Part shown: piece by piece, positions 53,568 through 64,000 of the stretch
Numbering within the stretch: the first letter of the stretch is position 1
Layout of the letters: each line of letters begins with the position of its first letter
Assembly: GCA_009829735.1 (NCBI GenBank)
Contig: CM020618.1
Coordinates: forward strand, 33,208,894-33,272,893
Reading direction: 5' to 3'
Length of the DNA: 64,000 nucleotides
From: Pyropia yezoensis
Taxonomy: Eukaryota > Rhodophyta > Bangiophyceae > Bangiales > Bangiaceae
The notes under the pieces: generated by a model
The model's database searches: none
What the model was told of the DNA's origin: nothing
Seen by the model: the letters and a program-made list of their open reading frames with translations, nothing else
Made by a program: the position numbers and the translations under genes

Positions 53568-55446
53568 ATGATGACCCTTTTCGGCCTCCAGGCCGCCAGG
53601 CCGCCCTGCATGCAGGTGGAGGCGGCCCCTTCACCGGGTCGCGGCCGATCCTACCGTTGCGGCCGCCAATGTGGGCGCCAACGATGGGGTCGCTAGTGTG
53701 GCTCACCTACGTGCTGGGGCCAACCGCGACAACCGTGCGGCCAAGTGGAAATCGGGCGAGGAGAGTTGGCGACCCCCCGCCGGCGACCACCCGCGGGCGA
53801 CTGCCTCGCAAACAGTGCAGACGTGGGCCAGAGCGGCCTGTGGGAAACGCCTCCCGACAGCGGTGGCGCGAAGTGGGGATCCGTGTCGACGACAGAGCGC
53901 AGGTGGGGCGTGTGGTGGGAAGGGGGGGGCGTGGTCATGTGGGGGGGAGGGGGGGGGAGGAAGCACCCCCGCAAGGCTCACGTCCCGCCCCTGGAAATTG
54001 TCGGGGGGTCACGCGACACCCTCGGCCGAGACACCTCGTGTGGCCAACCAGCACGGCAGCGCCCATGGGCGTTGGTGCCCCACAGGGGGGGTTGAAGAGG
54101 AAACGCCCGCACAGCTCCATTGGGCGGGAGCGATGTGGGGAGGGGGCCCCAACAGTACTCTGGGCAGCAAGCGGCGGGAGGGGTTGCGACCGGATTGGCG
54201 TGCCCAATGAGAATCAGGGCCGACACGAGGCGGGGCGTTGCCGCCACGCCAAAGGCGACCACCGGGGGCCGCCCCTGTCCACTGTTGGCACCCTCCTGCG
54301 GCCGTGGGGCGGGCGTGGGGCGATGAGGGGGCGTCGGGGAAGGCGCGGCTGCGTAGACGGCGGTGGCTGGCTTGGCGACGCGCAGGGAGAGCGGGGGTGA
54401 CACGCGTAAAGCGTGGAGACGGAGACGCAAAACCCGAGGTGGGGGCGTGCACGGGCCTGGGAAGAGGGTCAACCGACCGACAACCGCCGGAGTTGCGCAT
54501 AGACACGTGATACGCGACCGGGGGGGAATGCAAGAGCCGCCGGGGCCGCGTGCGCCGGCAAGGTAAAGAAAAGAGAGGGGGGGGGGGCGAATCTCGTTCA
54601 CCATAATTCGCATGGGGGTCCATGCATGGCGGGGGGGAATGCGCAACCTCGCGCCTCGAAAAAAAAAAAGAGGAGGCACGATGGAGCCGCCGCGCTGTGG
54701 TCCCCTCATAGAGCGTGCGAAAGTTGCGGAAACGACGCCGGTACACCGCATGGAGTCACGGAAGCGTGCAACTGTCAACCATGCAGAAAACGACGTGGTC
54801 GGTTGTCGCATGGACCGAGCGGTCACAACCGTCCGTTCCCGGCATACACTGATCGCAGGCGGGGCGCGTCGAGGGAAACCGTGTCAGGTGATTGGCTCGT
54901 TGCACAGAGACGGTCGGACACGACCCCAACCGACCGCAAACAGACTTATATACACTTTTGAGTGTGTATATTCGCATATGGACAGGAGTATTGGAGCGAG
55001 TTTGGACTGCACGTGGCAAGAAGAGTCGCATTGCACAGTCATATTAGGCAACGTTCGACAAAAAGTATGGACGAGATACACGAGACTGCCTTGCTTTGTG
55101 CTGCGTGTCTCGCTTGTTCAGCAGGAGAGTCGACAATGTTTCCTCGTTTTCGAGCCTTGCACCTGTCTTCGGGGGGGGCTTGCCCCAGGTTGAATAAACC
55201 ATCGAACACGCAATAGGCGACAGCGAACCCTCCCCACTTCTGCTTTAAGGCAGCGGAAAGCCACTTGCTATCGTGAAGGCCAGCTGTCCCGTCTTGAAAT
55301 CATGTAGCCCCTGTGATCCAGCAACTCCATTGCATACATCGGCTTTTGCCACGCTGCTCCACTCAGCAGCGCCCACGTGGCTGCTTCAATTCAGATTGGC
55401 GTGAGATGGTATCGGGATCGTCGTGACGTTGTTGGAAACACTCTCA
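53568..55446. mobile_element. Element C: right end of a third PIF/Harbinger-like copy, TCA target site
   Basis: Resumes inside the interior (ATGATGACCC...), enters the 1.8-kb terminal sequence at 53669 and ends at 55443 with GTTGTTGGAAACACTC, followed by TCA (55444-55446), the same duplication sequence as element B. No coding frame of the element is included. No left end is found in 51126-53067, so it lies in the gap or was lost. Confidence 0.85.
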
Positions 55447-55546
55447 GGCCGAGACACACGCACGAGAACGCGCTGAATATCTAGAGACCGTCAGCAGGTA
55501 GGATCTGGGTATGTTAAGGTACACATGACGTGACACATTTGCCACG

Positions 55547-58500
55547 TACAGTCAATCCCCGATGCTGGGGCGTCCTACATAGTGCCATGTGGCACTGTAA
55601 CGAGTTGATCGACGACCGCAATCGTCAGAATATTTTCTGATACGATTGACTACTGCCCGGTCGACCGAGCCTCAAACTTGTACACATTGGAGGTGGTTAT
55701 CAACTACTGAAAGTCCGAAAAGATCCGACCGTGCGGGAGGTGCCGCTGACGCGTGCCGTCGCCGGCCCCCCGTGCCGCCGTCTCCACCCCCGCCATCCCC
55801 AGCGCGTGACGTCGCCCACCCCCCGCTCTTCTCTGTCGCTGCCCTGCACCTGCCGGAACGCCCCGGCCGGTCTTTCCCATCCCCGGGATCATGGCAGGCC
55901 CCAGTCACCCAGTCGCGCCGTTGTTGGACCGGATTGCGCGCGGGTCGCTGGCTGACCTGCAACGTATCGCTCGCGACCTGCTATCACTTTCGCCGGCCGA
56001 CATCATGGCAGACCTGACACAGGGAGCTGCGCGGGGCGGAGGCACGGCTCAAGGAGCCTGTGGCACGCATGGAGAAACACCGGCTCGCGGCGCGAGCGCG
56101 GCGGCGGGGCGATCCGCGACAGACGACCGCATGCTGGAGCGGCCACCTATCGGCATCGTCGAATCGCTGCGTGACGGCGCGGAGGCAACCGTTGGTCCAA
56201 TGACTGCTCAGCGCGACGCACCTGGTGTCGGATCTGACGTGGGGGGCCATCTGGCATCCCCGCTCAGTGCCACAGTCGCGGCGGCGGAGGCAGCGTTCGC
56301 GGTCATCTGTCCTCATCTAGTGGACGCCGCTCGGACCGGGATCCGGGCGGCTGCTCGAGCCGCCGCAGCCGTCGTGGTCCATTTTCGGATTGGCGACACG
56401 TCAGCTGTCGCGGAGGACGCGGATTCAGACGGAGGGGCCCAAGAGCGGGGGGGGCGCGTTGCTGACTCCCCTTTGGCGACGGCACATGACCGGGCGGTCG
56501 AGCCAACGGCAAGCCCGGCCTGGCATGTGGGTGGCGCGCGTCGGCCTGCGGCAGCGCGGCCCGGGAGAGGTGGGCTACGTGGCGCTGCAGTGCGTTCAGG
56601 CGGGGTGCCGCGCGCCCACGTCACCATGCGGCACAGACTGATGATTATCTGCCTGCGCAGCGCGGGGATGACTTTCTCCCAGGTGAAGAAGGAGCTGCCC
56701 ATCTCCATGTGCCCTCGAGCCATTAGAAACACGTGGTGCCGTCGTGAGAGGTATCTTGCCGCGATGCGACTGGATAGTGTGGACCTGAGCTCGGCACGTT
56801 TTCGGTCTGCCCTGCACCCCGCCCTTGACGCTGCATTGCTGAGCTGGTTCCTTGCTGTCCGGGCATGCGGCCGTCGCACCGTACCGGTCACTGTTGAGCT
56901 GTTGAAGGGTCGGGCGAAGGAGATTGCGGAAGAAATGGGGCTTACGGACTTTCGGGCGTCCACGGGCTTTGTCTGCCGGTGGGCTAAGCGGCATCACGTC
57001 AGGAGCATCGCACTCGTGGGTGCTGCTGCGTCAGCGGACCGCAGTGGCACGGTTGCTGAGATGGACGCCCTCCGACAGGTACTCCGTGGGGTTGAGCCCC
57101 GTCTCATCTATAATATGGATGAGACGGGGCTCTTCTACCGCTGCCTCCCTTACCGCTCGTACGTCACTGCGAGGGAGCGGAGGACGGCTCGTGGCTCCAA
57201 GGCAATGCGGGCCAAGGACCGGGTGACGGCGGTTCTGTGTGTGAATGCGGACGGGTCGCACAAGCTGCCTCTTGCTGTCATTGGCAAGGCAGCGCGGCCG
57301 CTGTGCTTTTCGTCCGCCGGCCGCGCCCTGCCCCGTGCCTTACTTCAGCCAGACCAACGCATGGATGGAAGGGCCTACCATGGCGGCCTGGTTCATGACC
57401 GTGTTTGTGGCGGAGGTACGCCGGGTCACCACGGAGCCGGTATACCTTATTATGGACCATGCTCCATCTCATGGCGTTTTACGGAGGACGGTGTGACTGT
57501 GCTGTGCCTTCCCCCCAACACGACACATCTATCTACCAGCCGCTCGACATGGGAATTATCTCCGCCGTCAAAAGACGCTACAAGTCCCGTCTTCTTCGCA
57601 AAGTTCTACAAGAATTGCGGTCGCAGCTCGCCGCCGGGGCGCCGCGTGAGGGAAACAATGGGACGGCGGGCTGCGGCAGCACTGGGCCGGCGGGATGCCG
57701 TACCATCGGGGAGGCGGGCAGCGGCACCGTCGGTGCGGCGGCGGGCGGCGGCGCCGCTGAGGCGACGCCGGGCGGCGCCGCCCCTGGGGCGGCCGGCGGC
57801 AGCACCGTTGGGGCAGCCAGAAGCAACGCCGCGGGGACAGCCGGCAGCAGTGCCTCTGGGGCAGCCGGCGGCAGCACCGCCGAGGCACCCGGCGCCGATG
57901 CCGCCGTGGCGGCTACCGCCGCAGCCGCCCTGGACGGCCGCCGCCGCCGCCACCGCCGCGGCCCGCGCCGCCACCGCCACGGCGGCCGGCGGCGGCAGCG
58001 CGTTGGCTGCTGGCCGCGGCGCCTCTGGGGAGTCATTTGGGGCGCTTCTGGTGTTGTTGGCGCCGGCGAGGCCGCAGGGGCTGGCAGCGTCGCCGCTCGG
58101 GGGACGGGGGCGCCACCGCCTTGGCGTCTGGAGGCGCCGCCGCTCGGGCTGTCGGGGGCGCTGCCGCTTTGGCACCTGGTGGCGCTAATGCTGGGGCGCC
58201 TGGCGGCGCGGCCCCTGGGGCGGCCTGCGGCGCGGCCGCCGTGGCGGCCGGCCGCGGCGCCGCCGAGCAAGCGAGTGGCGGCGCCGTCCGAAGCCGCAGC
58301 GGCGCTCACGGCCCAGGGCCTGCTCTCCGTCTAGATGCGGTCAACGCATCAGGCGTGCGTCCCTCCGCCGCTTTTGAGACGGCAGAGTGGGCCGCGCTCC
58401 GCGCCCTGACGCCCTCAAGGGCGCCCACTGCCCTTTTCTCTCCCTCTTCGGCGTCTGGCAACGAGGCGCCTTCGTTGGGGCGCTCGCCCTCCTCTGCTCT

Positions 58501-60412
58501 CCACCCCCTTCGGCTGCCGTTAGTATCGGGCCTGCCGTTCCACTTCAACCTGTCGACCATGCCCCAGCCTTCACCGCGCCGCACATTTGTGGGGGGCCAT
58601 TTTCGCCGCGCCAGCCGCCGGCAGCGTCCGTCGCCGGAGCTGATGACGAGCCGGAGGCTGACGATGGAACGGGCTTGCACACCATTACCCTGAAGGACGC
58701 GTGCACCATGTTGCGGACGGAGTGGGGCGCGGTGACAGAGGCCACCATCTGCAATTGCTGGATTAAGGCGGACGTCCTCCTCCCGGAAGCGAACGTTACC
58801 CTCCGCAGCCGCCACTCGAGCTACCACACCGGCACATTGCGGGTGGATGAGGAGGTAGGGGACATTTTGCAGATGGTGCAGGCATGGACCTGCTCTGCCG
58901 AGCCCACCACACCATCCCAGGTTGCAGAGCGTGTGATTTCGGTTTCTGAGTGGCTTGAGGCTGAACAGCTACCCCCCCACAGTACTCGACACTGTCGCAA
59001 ACATGCCTCGTGAACTTGAGAAAGAGGGAGATGAGAGCGAGCCATAACCATCCCCATAACTGGATGATGGTGGGAGAGGCATAAAGAACGATACGATGAA
59101 CGGGTCGCACAAACATCATTATTCGGATACCAACGCGCGGGACACACGCACGTGCTTGGGTCGCTCCCACCCCATCCCTCGACACAAAACGATTCTCCCC
59201 AGCAACCTACCTCCCCCAGTGCCGACCTCTCCCAGAGCCAACGTCTGCCAGCACGCGCCTCCACCGAGCTCCCATCACCCCCCAGCGGACCTGACCCCAA
59301 CGCACCCCAACGCGCGCATCGTCTCTCCCGCGCCTCTCTCAACCCCCACCCTCAACGCAACCTCCCACCAAAATGAGGGCATCCGCAACAGCCCCGCCCA
59401 CCTGCCTTGCCCCTTGCTCACGTACGCCTCACCACCGGTGGCACACGGGGGGCTTGTACAGACTCTTGAAGATGCACACCAGCCCTGTGTAGAAAGAGGG
59501 GGGGGGGGGCAGGGGTGGCAGACCGGAGGGAAAGACAAAAAGAGGACACAGGGGAGGGAGAGTACAGGGAAAAACAGGATGGGAAAACACGGGGAGAAAG
59601 ACATCATGAGGGAGACCGCGAGGGGGGGGGGGGGGGTGGGACACTGGGCTGAGCTAAAAGCACACGCTGGTCGCAGGGAGTTGGGAAAGTAGGAAAGAAA
59701 GAGCGGCATCTTAGCCGGAGCAAACACATGATCAGGAACGCACACGAGTACAAAGGATGGGAAGAAGAGCTATAACGCAAGAGACATGGAGGTGAGCACT
59801 CCCGGACAGGGCCACCATGGTGGCGGGGAGGGATAAACGGGAGGAAAGCCGGCGGCGCAGAAGGAGAGCAAAAGACGCAACGGGGACGAGTCATTGTTTT
59901 GCGGGCAGGGTGCGTGGACGGACGGTGCAGCAGCAAGGCAAAGGTTGTCGTGGCTGGGGGTGAGAGGGAGACAGTCGGGCGATCGTCCTTGAAAAGGATG
60001 AAAGATTGAGGTCTACGCCGCTGGCAGGTGTGCGAGGGCCCCGCTGCTCGGGAGAATCGCAGCAGCGTGTGGCGAGGAGGCGGCACAAGGGCCAGTCTCC
60101 TGAAAACTCTCACCATCTGCCAGCGCTTGCATGTGATTATTGACCGAAGATTTCGAGCATATGGAAAGAATCGGATGACTTCTGGCCCGATCGACTTCTG
60201 AGAAACTCGCGGGGCGACGACTGTCTGTCGCGCTTCTGGATGATCAATGCCCACGACCTGGCTGGAAGCGGCCTGACGGGGGCCTGGGTGCACGACGGCG
60301 CAGCCCGTTTTACGACCCACACAATCGATCTGACACAGTAAACCTGCCCGCGCACGGCGCGGCAGCTGTAATTCATGCCATAGGGGTGGCATATCATCGG
60401 GGATTGACTGTA
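55547..60412. mobile_element. pogo/Tigger-like (Tc1-mariner superfamily) transposon
   Basis: Inverted ends CAGTCAATCCCCGATG (55549-55564) and its reverse complement (60395-60410), each flanked by TA (55547-55548, 60411-60412), the target duplication of the Tc1/mariner superfamily. Ends starting CAG are usual for pogo/Tigger. The element is 4862 bp. It contains the broken transposase 55891-59013. The remainder (59014-60394) has poly-G runs and no recognised gene. Confidence 0.85.
55891..59013 (+). pseudogene. pogo/Tigger-like transposase, frameshifted
   Basis: The ATG at 55891 (MAGPSHPVAPLLDRIARG) starts a frame with a long low-complexity N-terminus. A CENP-B-type helix-turn-helix follows at about residues 310-370 (VPVTVELLKGRAKEIAEEMG, FVCRWAKRHH). 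The DDE_1 domain begins with Asp 410 in YNMDETGLFY. Near 57325 the reading moves to a second frame (YFSQTNAWMEGPTMAAWFM, MDHAPSH with Asp at 57454), then back to the first for LCLPPNTTH (57500-57530), then to the third (IYQPLDMGIISAVKRRYKSR, Asp at 57546). An Ala/Gly-rich block (57640-58330) and another frame change separate this from the family-typical C-terminal part TLKDACTMLRTEWGAVTEAT and NCWIKADVL (58690-58790). At least four frame changes make it a relic, unless some are assembly errors in GC runs. Confidence 0.85.
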
Positions 60413-63400
60413 CGGCCCTCCGACCCAGATCCGTTAAGCAAATGTGGCTCATGACGATAGAACCCTCAGAGTTTTTCAGATCGCGGAGCCGAGATAAACG
60501 GGATTGAAAAATGTGCGCTCTAACGTCGCCGGGCCGCTCAGAGGAAGCCCGATCCCGCCGTCGATCGGAAGAAACAGCCCCGACGTGCACCCATGCCAAT
60601 CGTCTGCTGTTGCGCTGCACTGCAGTCGTGTCGGCAGCAGGACCAGACCTGGTGGTGCGCCCGAGAGACCCGCCCGCGTGCCTCTCGCTGTTGCGCTGCC
60701 TGGCCTCCGTTTCTGCCCAAGCGTCAGGAGGCTATCCCCTTGTGCGGGACTGCTGGAGCTACGCCGCCAGAGCCAGCAGCGAACTCCTCAGCCCCGCGCT
60801 GGCGTCCACCCCTTTTTTGGTACGCTCCCCCCGTGTGCCTTTGCCGGCGCACCCTCGCCGTTCTTTGTGAGGGGAGAGCTGCAACGTAGGACACCCCCGC
60901 CTCACGCGCCTCCAGATGGTGAGAACTCGGGCGTCCGCGCCCCCGGCGCCCGCCACTATAGTGCGTCCCGTAAAAAGTGGACGTGCTCCTGTCGTGATCA
61001 TGTCAAATATCGGCCACTGGACCAATCAAACCCACACTGCACGACCCGTGCACGTCCACTTTTTACGGGACGCACAATACCGCCCACCCCACATGACATG
61101 ACAGACCCAGTTGTCATATGCACACGATGCCCGTCCAATATCTCACAAGCGGGGCCAACTCGCGGCCTCCGTGGTGGCACCACGCTCAACATTGTAGGTT
61201 TTCTTCACGCTGACGTCGTGACATGCAACTTTTGGACAGTACTACTCGACCGAGATATCTTACCGAGTTTTTTACCTGCTGCTGGTGTTCTCGGTACGGA
61301 TCTGGGTATGAAATGCGGGTGCAGAGCTACCCAGGAGCTACCCGCAACAAACCCACATCCGTACCTTCTGGAAGTCTCTAACGTGAAAGCGGCACTGTTG
61401 ACCAGTTGTACGCCAATGACATGGGGGTATTCCGGCGCAGCACCAATCACACGTGGAGGAGAAGGCATTGCAAATACCCTTTTCATCGTGGGGTGACTGC
61501 GGGGACCTCCTCTGCTCCTGATAAACCATACTTCTGGGCATAAAACAGACACGGAAGGCCAGAAGCACACGCTTACAATTTTTTTGTACACGAGGTGAAG
61601 ACTCTGTTGCTCGTCGTCTGTTAGAAGCTGAGTGTTGTAGCGTAGATAGTGCCTATATTGCACCACGTGGAAGAAAGCAAGGAGAACGCTGTGTCAAGAC
61701 AATCGGCCTCCACGGGGTCACCTTGCGCAATCCGGGCCCGGTCAACGTTTCATTGAAAGCACTGGTCAACATTCCACCACCACGTGCAAATACCAGGGTC
61801 GCAGCTTCGCCGAGCGCGGACATCCAGGATAGGAGGGGTAAATCGGTCTCCTATTCGCCCAATCTGAATTTTACAGAGCTCGTCGTCGCGGTCTTGCTTA
61901 GACTCACCTGGCGACCTTCTTACAGCATACCGCACCCTCACTGCTGTCTCGGTGGGCTGGGTCTCGGTCATTCTCCACCTTCTTCCGACCCACCTGGGTA
62001 CAGTCCTTCTCCAGGTCCTGTCGGCCCGGCGCCCGCCTGGCTACGGTCTTCCAGGACTTTTATGCTCTCCTGCCTACGGCTGGACCGATGGTCAACATAC
62101 ACATAATCTATTGTTAAACTGTTCCGGCGCGACAGAGCCCATTCTGGCCACCTGGCTACGGTCTTTGAGGTGGACATGGTCTTCAAATGGACACGGTCTT
62201 CCAGATGGACAGGGCGTCCCCAATGGGGCAATACAAGTATCAAAGTGAGACCCTTACGCGCAGAGCGTCAGTGTTAGTGTGGTTCAGGTACTTCGGCGGC
62301 GCTGCTGCGGCGGGGGTTGGGGGGCAGCGAACCTGCTAAACGTGAATTCCTGTTGCTAGGATGATAGAAGAATCGACCTGGTGAAGCGCCTGTTGCACGC
62401 AGCAACCTATATCACCGAGGATAACCTTGTGGAAGTGCTCCTATGTGTATTCTAGGCCGTAAGCGCTGAAGGCGGTTTCTCAAAGGAGCTTTAATCAGCC
62501 GTCCGGCTCACGTAGTGCGATTTACTTCCCTCTCCCCTGTGCGCTTAAGACTGCAGATCTTCTCTGTTTCCCATGCAAGGCCACAAAATGTTGATTCAGA
62601 GGGGCCACTTCGTTGAAACCTGAGCAGTGGCTGTGAAAACTCATTTGTCTGAGATTGGCGCCCTCCTCAGAAGAAAAAAGCGGCACCACCAGAACGCGAC
62701 GATGAAGGCGCGCTATATCGACAGTACCTGCCTCCCGCCCCGCTTTGCCGTCTCCTGTGCGCCCACGCCGCGGTGCCCGTTCACTCGCCCATCACCCCTC
62801 CCACCGGGGAAGTGGGGGTAACGCCATCGTCGCCCGCCCACCCCCCCACATCTCCCTACGGGAACAGAAGCGCGATATCGCGCTCAGATAAACGCGAAAT
62901 CGCGCAAAAGAGCGCCATATCGCGGTTCCCGGTCAATGCAGAATTTTGGCACCTCGCCTGAAGCCGTTCGTAGAAGGATCTCGTCGCCACCAGCCATGAA
63001 CGCTCGAGATCTGACCCGCCCCACTCCCCGCCCACCCCCCCCCCCCCCGCTGCTTGCTCCCTTCCCCACACCCGCCCCGCCTGCTCCTCCCCCCCCCTCC
63101 GCACCCCACGTCCTTCCCTCCCGCCCGCCCCCCCGCCGCCTCCTCACCTCCTCCCCCCTCCCGCCCTGGTGCCTCCCATTCCCCCCTAGCTCCCGCGTGC
63201 TCCCCCCCCCCCCTTCCCACCCCACCCCACCCCATGTCCTCCCCTCCCCTCCGCCGCCCGCCGCCTCCGCTCATTCCCCCCCCCCGCCGCTGCCTTCCCT
63301 CCCCCCCAGATTCCCTTGCACCTCCACGGTCGCGCAACTCTCCATCCCCGAAGACCAGCAAACGGAATGTGAGAGGGGCTCTTCTGGGATTCGCTCGGTT

Positions 63401-63743
63401 ACGCCGCGCTGGCTGTCTGGCAGAAGTGGAGGGGAGCTGGAGCGCGGAAAGCGGCCGCCACAGCCCATAACTGCTGCGCCCAGCGTGATACTTCGTTCAG
63501 CTTCCACCAGCCCACACGAAGGCCCCGAGAGGGCCCCACGGTGGAACTCGCGAGAGCCTGACAAGGATGCATCCGGGTCCCTTCAAGAAAACTCTGGAGC
63601 ACGAGCGGTGTTGCTGCCCTGGGATACCAGCCGCGCCCGCGACGAACAGGTCCGTCCCGACCACTATGCCTTCGATTCCCGAACCTGCCCATTCCTCCCT
63701 TCACCCAAGTCAGTCACACACGGCTCGCGGTCCTGGCGTCGCC
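60413..63743. other. Gene-poor region
   Basis: No gene is supported. It contains the 115-bp inverted-repeat element at 60961-61075, a degenerate 17-18-bp tandem unit (TGGACAYGGTCTTC) at about 62168-62217, a cluster of GCGATATCGCG-type short palindromes at 62872-62930, and C-rich low complexity at 63020-63310. Confidence 0.45.
60961..61075. mobile_element. 115-bp miniature inverted-repeat element (MITE-like)
   Basis: GTGCGTCCCGTAAAAAGTGG and six more bases (60961-60986) are exactly inverted at 61050-61075: 26-bp perfect ends around a 63-base interior. No coding capacity. A target duplication is not clear (ATA before, AATA after), so the superfamily is undecided. Confidence 0.7.
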
Positions 63744-64000
63744 ATGGACGCTCGTCGTTTTGGTAGCCCTCCTGTCTCTTCAAGCGGAGATTCGGACGGC
63801 GAGGAAGCACCGCCCCCCCCTCCTCCCCGATCCCCTCGACGCGCCCCCCCTCCGCCCCAACTGCGCGAGCGTCCCCCTCCCCCCCCCCATCCCCTCAACA
63901 CCCCCCCCAGCTATCCCCACCCCGTAACCGCCCGCACCCTCCCCCGCCCCCCCCCCGACGCCCCCCCTCGCTACCCAGCCCTCCTCTCCCTCCCGGCCCC
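63744..64000 (+). CDS. Pro-rich reading frame, 5' part only
   Basis: From the ATG at 63744 (MDARRFGSPPVSSSGDSDG) the frame is open to the end of the window, 85 codons. After an acidic Ser-rich start it is almost entirely Pro/Arg, from C runs. It has no recognised domain and lies next to transposons. Similar Pro/Ala-rich starts precede the conserved parts of transposon proteins in this window, so it may be one, but nothing proves it is expressed. Confidence 0.35.
   Translation, partial: MDARRFGSPPVSSSGDSDGEEAPPPPPPRSPRRAPPPPQLRERPPPPPHPLNTPPSYPHPVTARTLPRPPPDAPPRYPALLSLPA

Noticed and set aside
59604-60620. Minus-strand frame of 338 codons at the right end of the pogo-like element
   Set aside because: It runs through the element's inverted end into flanking DNA, so it cannot be an old gene; no domain.
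60504-61496. Plus-strand frame of 330 codons
   Set aside because: It contains the whole 115-bp miniature element in frame by chance and shows no domain or codon bias.

Overview
The window is nuclear DNA of a GC-rich, plastid-bearing eukaryote. Evidence: spliceosomal introns with GT/AG ends in three genes (TAF5, prolyl-tRNA synthetase, oxoglutarate carrier), an FG-repeat nucleoporin, a TFIID subunit, a mitochondrial carrier, a DUF1664 protein and a probable plastid-targeted protein. High GC, long G/C homopolymers, few short introns and Ala/Gly-rich insertions in conserved proteins would suit a bangiophyte red alga such as Porphyra. That is inference from style and not shown by any single marker. 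A run of 500 N (53068-53567) shows it is a draft scaffold.

Bases 1-31000 are the genic half. In order: an FG-repeat nucleoporin (minus, leaving the window at base 1), TAF5 (plus), a PH-domain AGC kinase (minus), cytosolic-type prolyl-tRNA synthetase (plus), ATP sulfurylase (minus), a small probable plastid membrane protein (minus), a secreted Cys-rich protein (minus), a DUF1664 membrane protein (plus, with a frameshift in a G run), the mitochondrial 2-oxoglutarate/malate carrier (minus, three exons) and a Cys-rich reading frame (plus). They are mostly housekeeping genes and form no operon or cluster.

Bases 31000-60400 are dominated by transposons. Two PIF/Harbinger-like elements lie 42 bp apart. 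Element B (40802-51122, target duplication TCA) carries a DDE transposase on the plus strand and, converging with it, minus-strand accessory reading frames. Element A (33176-40759, target duplication TGA) has lost the transposase half and carries instead an inverted copy of its own last 1791 bp, so it is a giant fold-back derivative. A third right end (element C, to 55443) emerges from the assembly gap. The accessory frames encode a Myb/SANT-like DNA-binding protein and a protein with two identically spaced Cys modules followed by 34-residue repeats. Next comes a pogo/Tigger-like element (55549-60410, 16-bp inverted ends, TA duplication) with a frameshifted transposase.

Bases 60413-64000 hold a 115-bp hairpin element, no recognisable gene, and the start of a Pro-rich reading frame that leaves the window.
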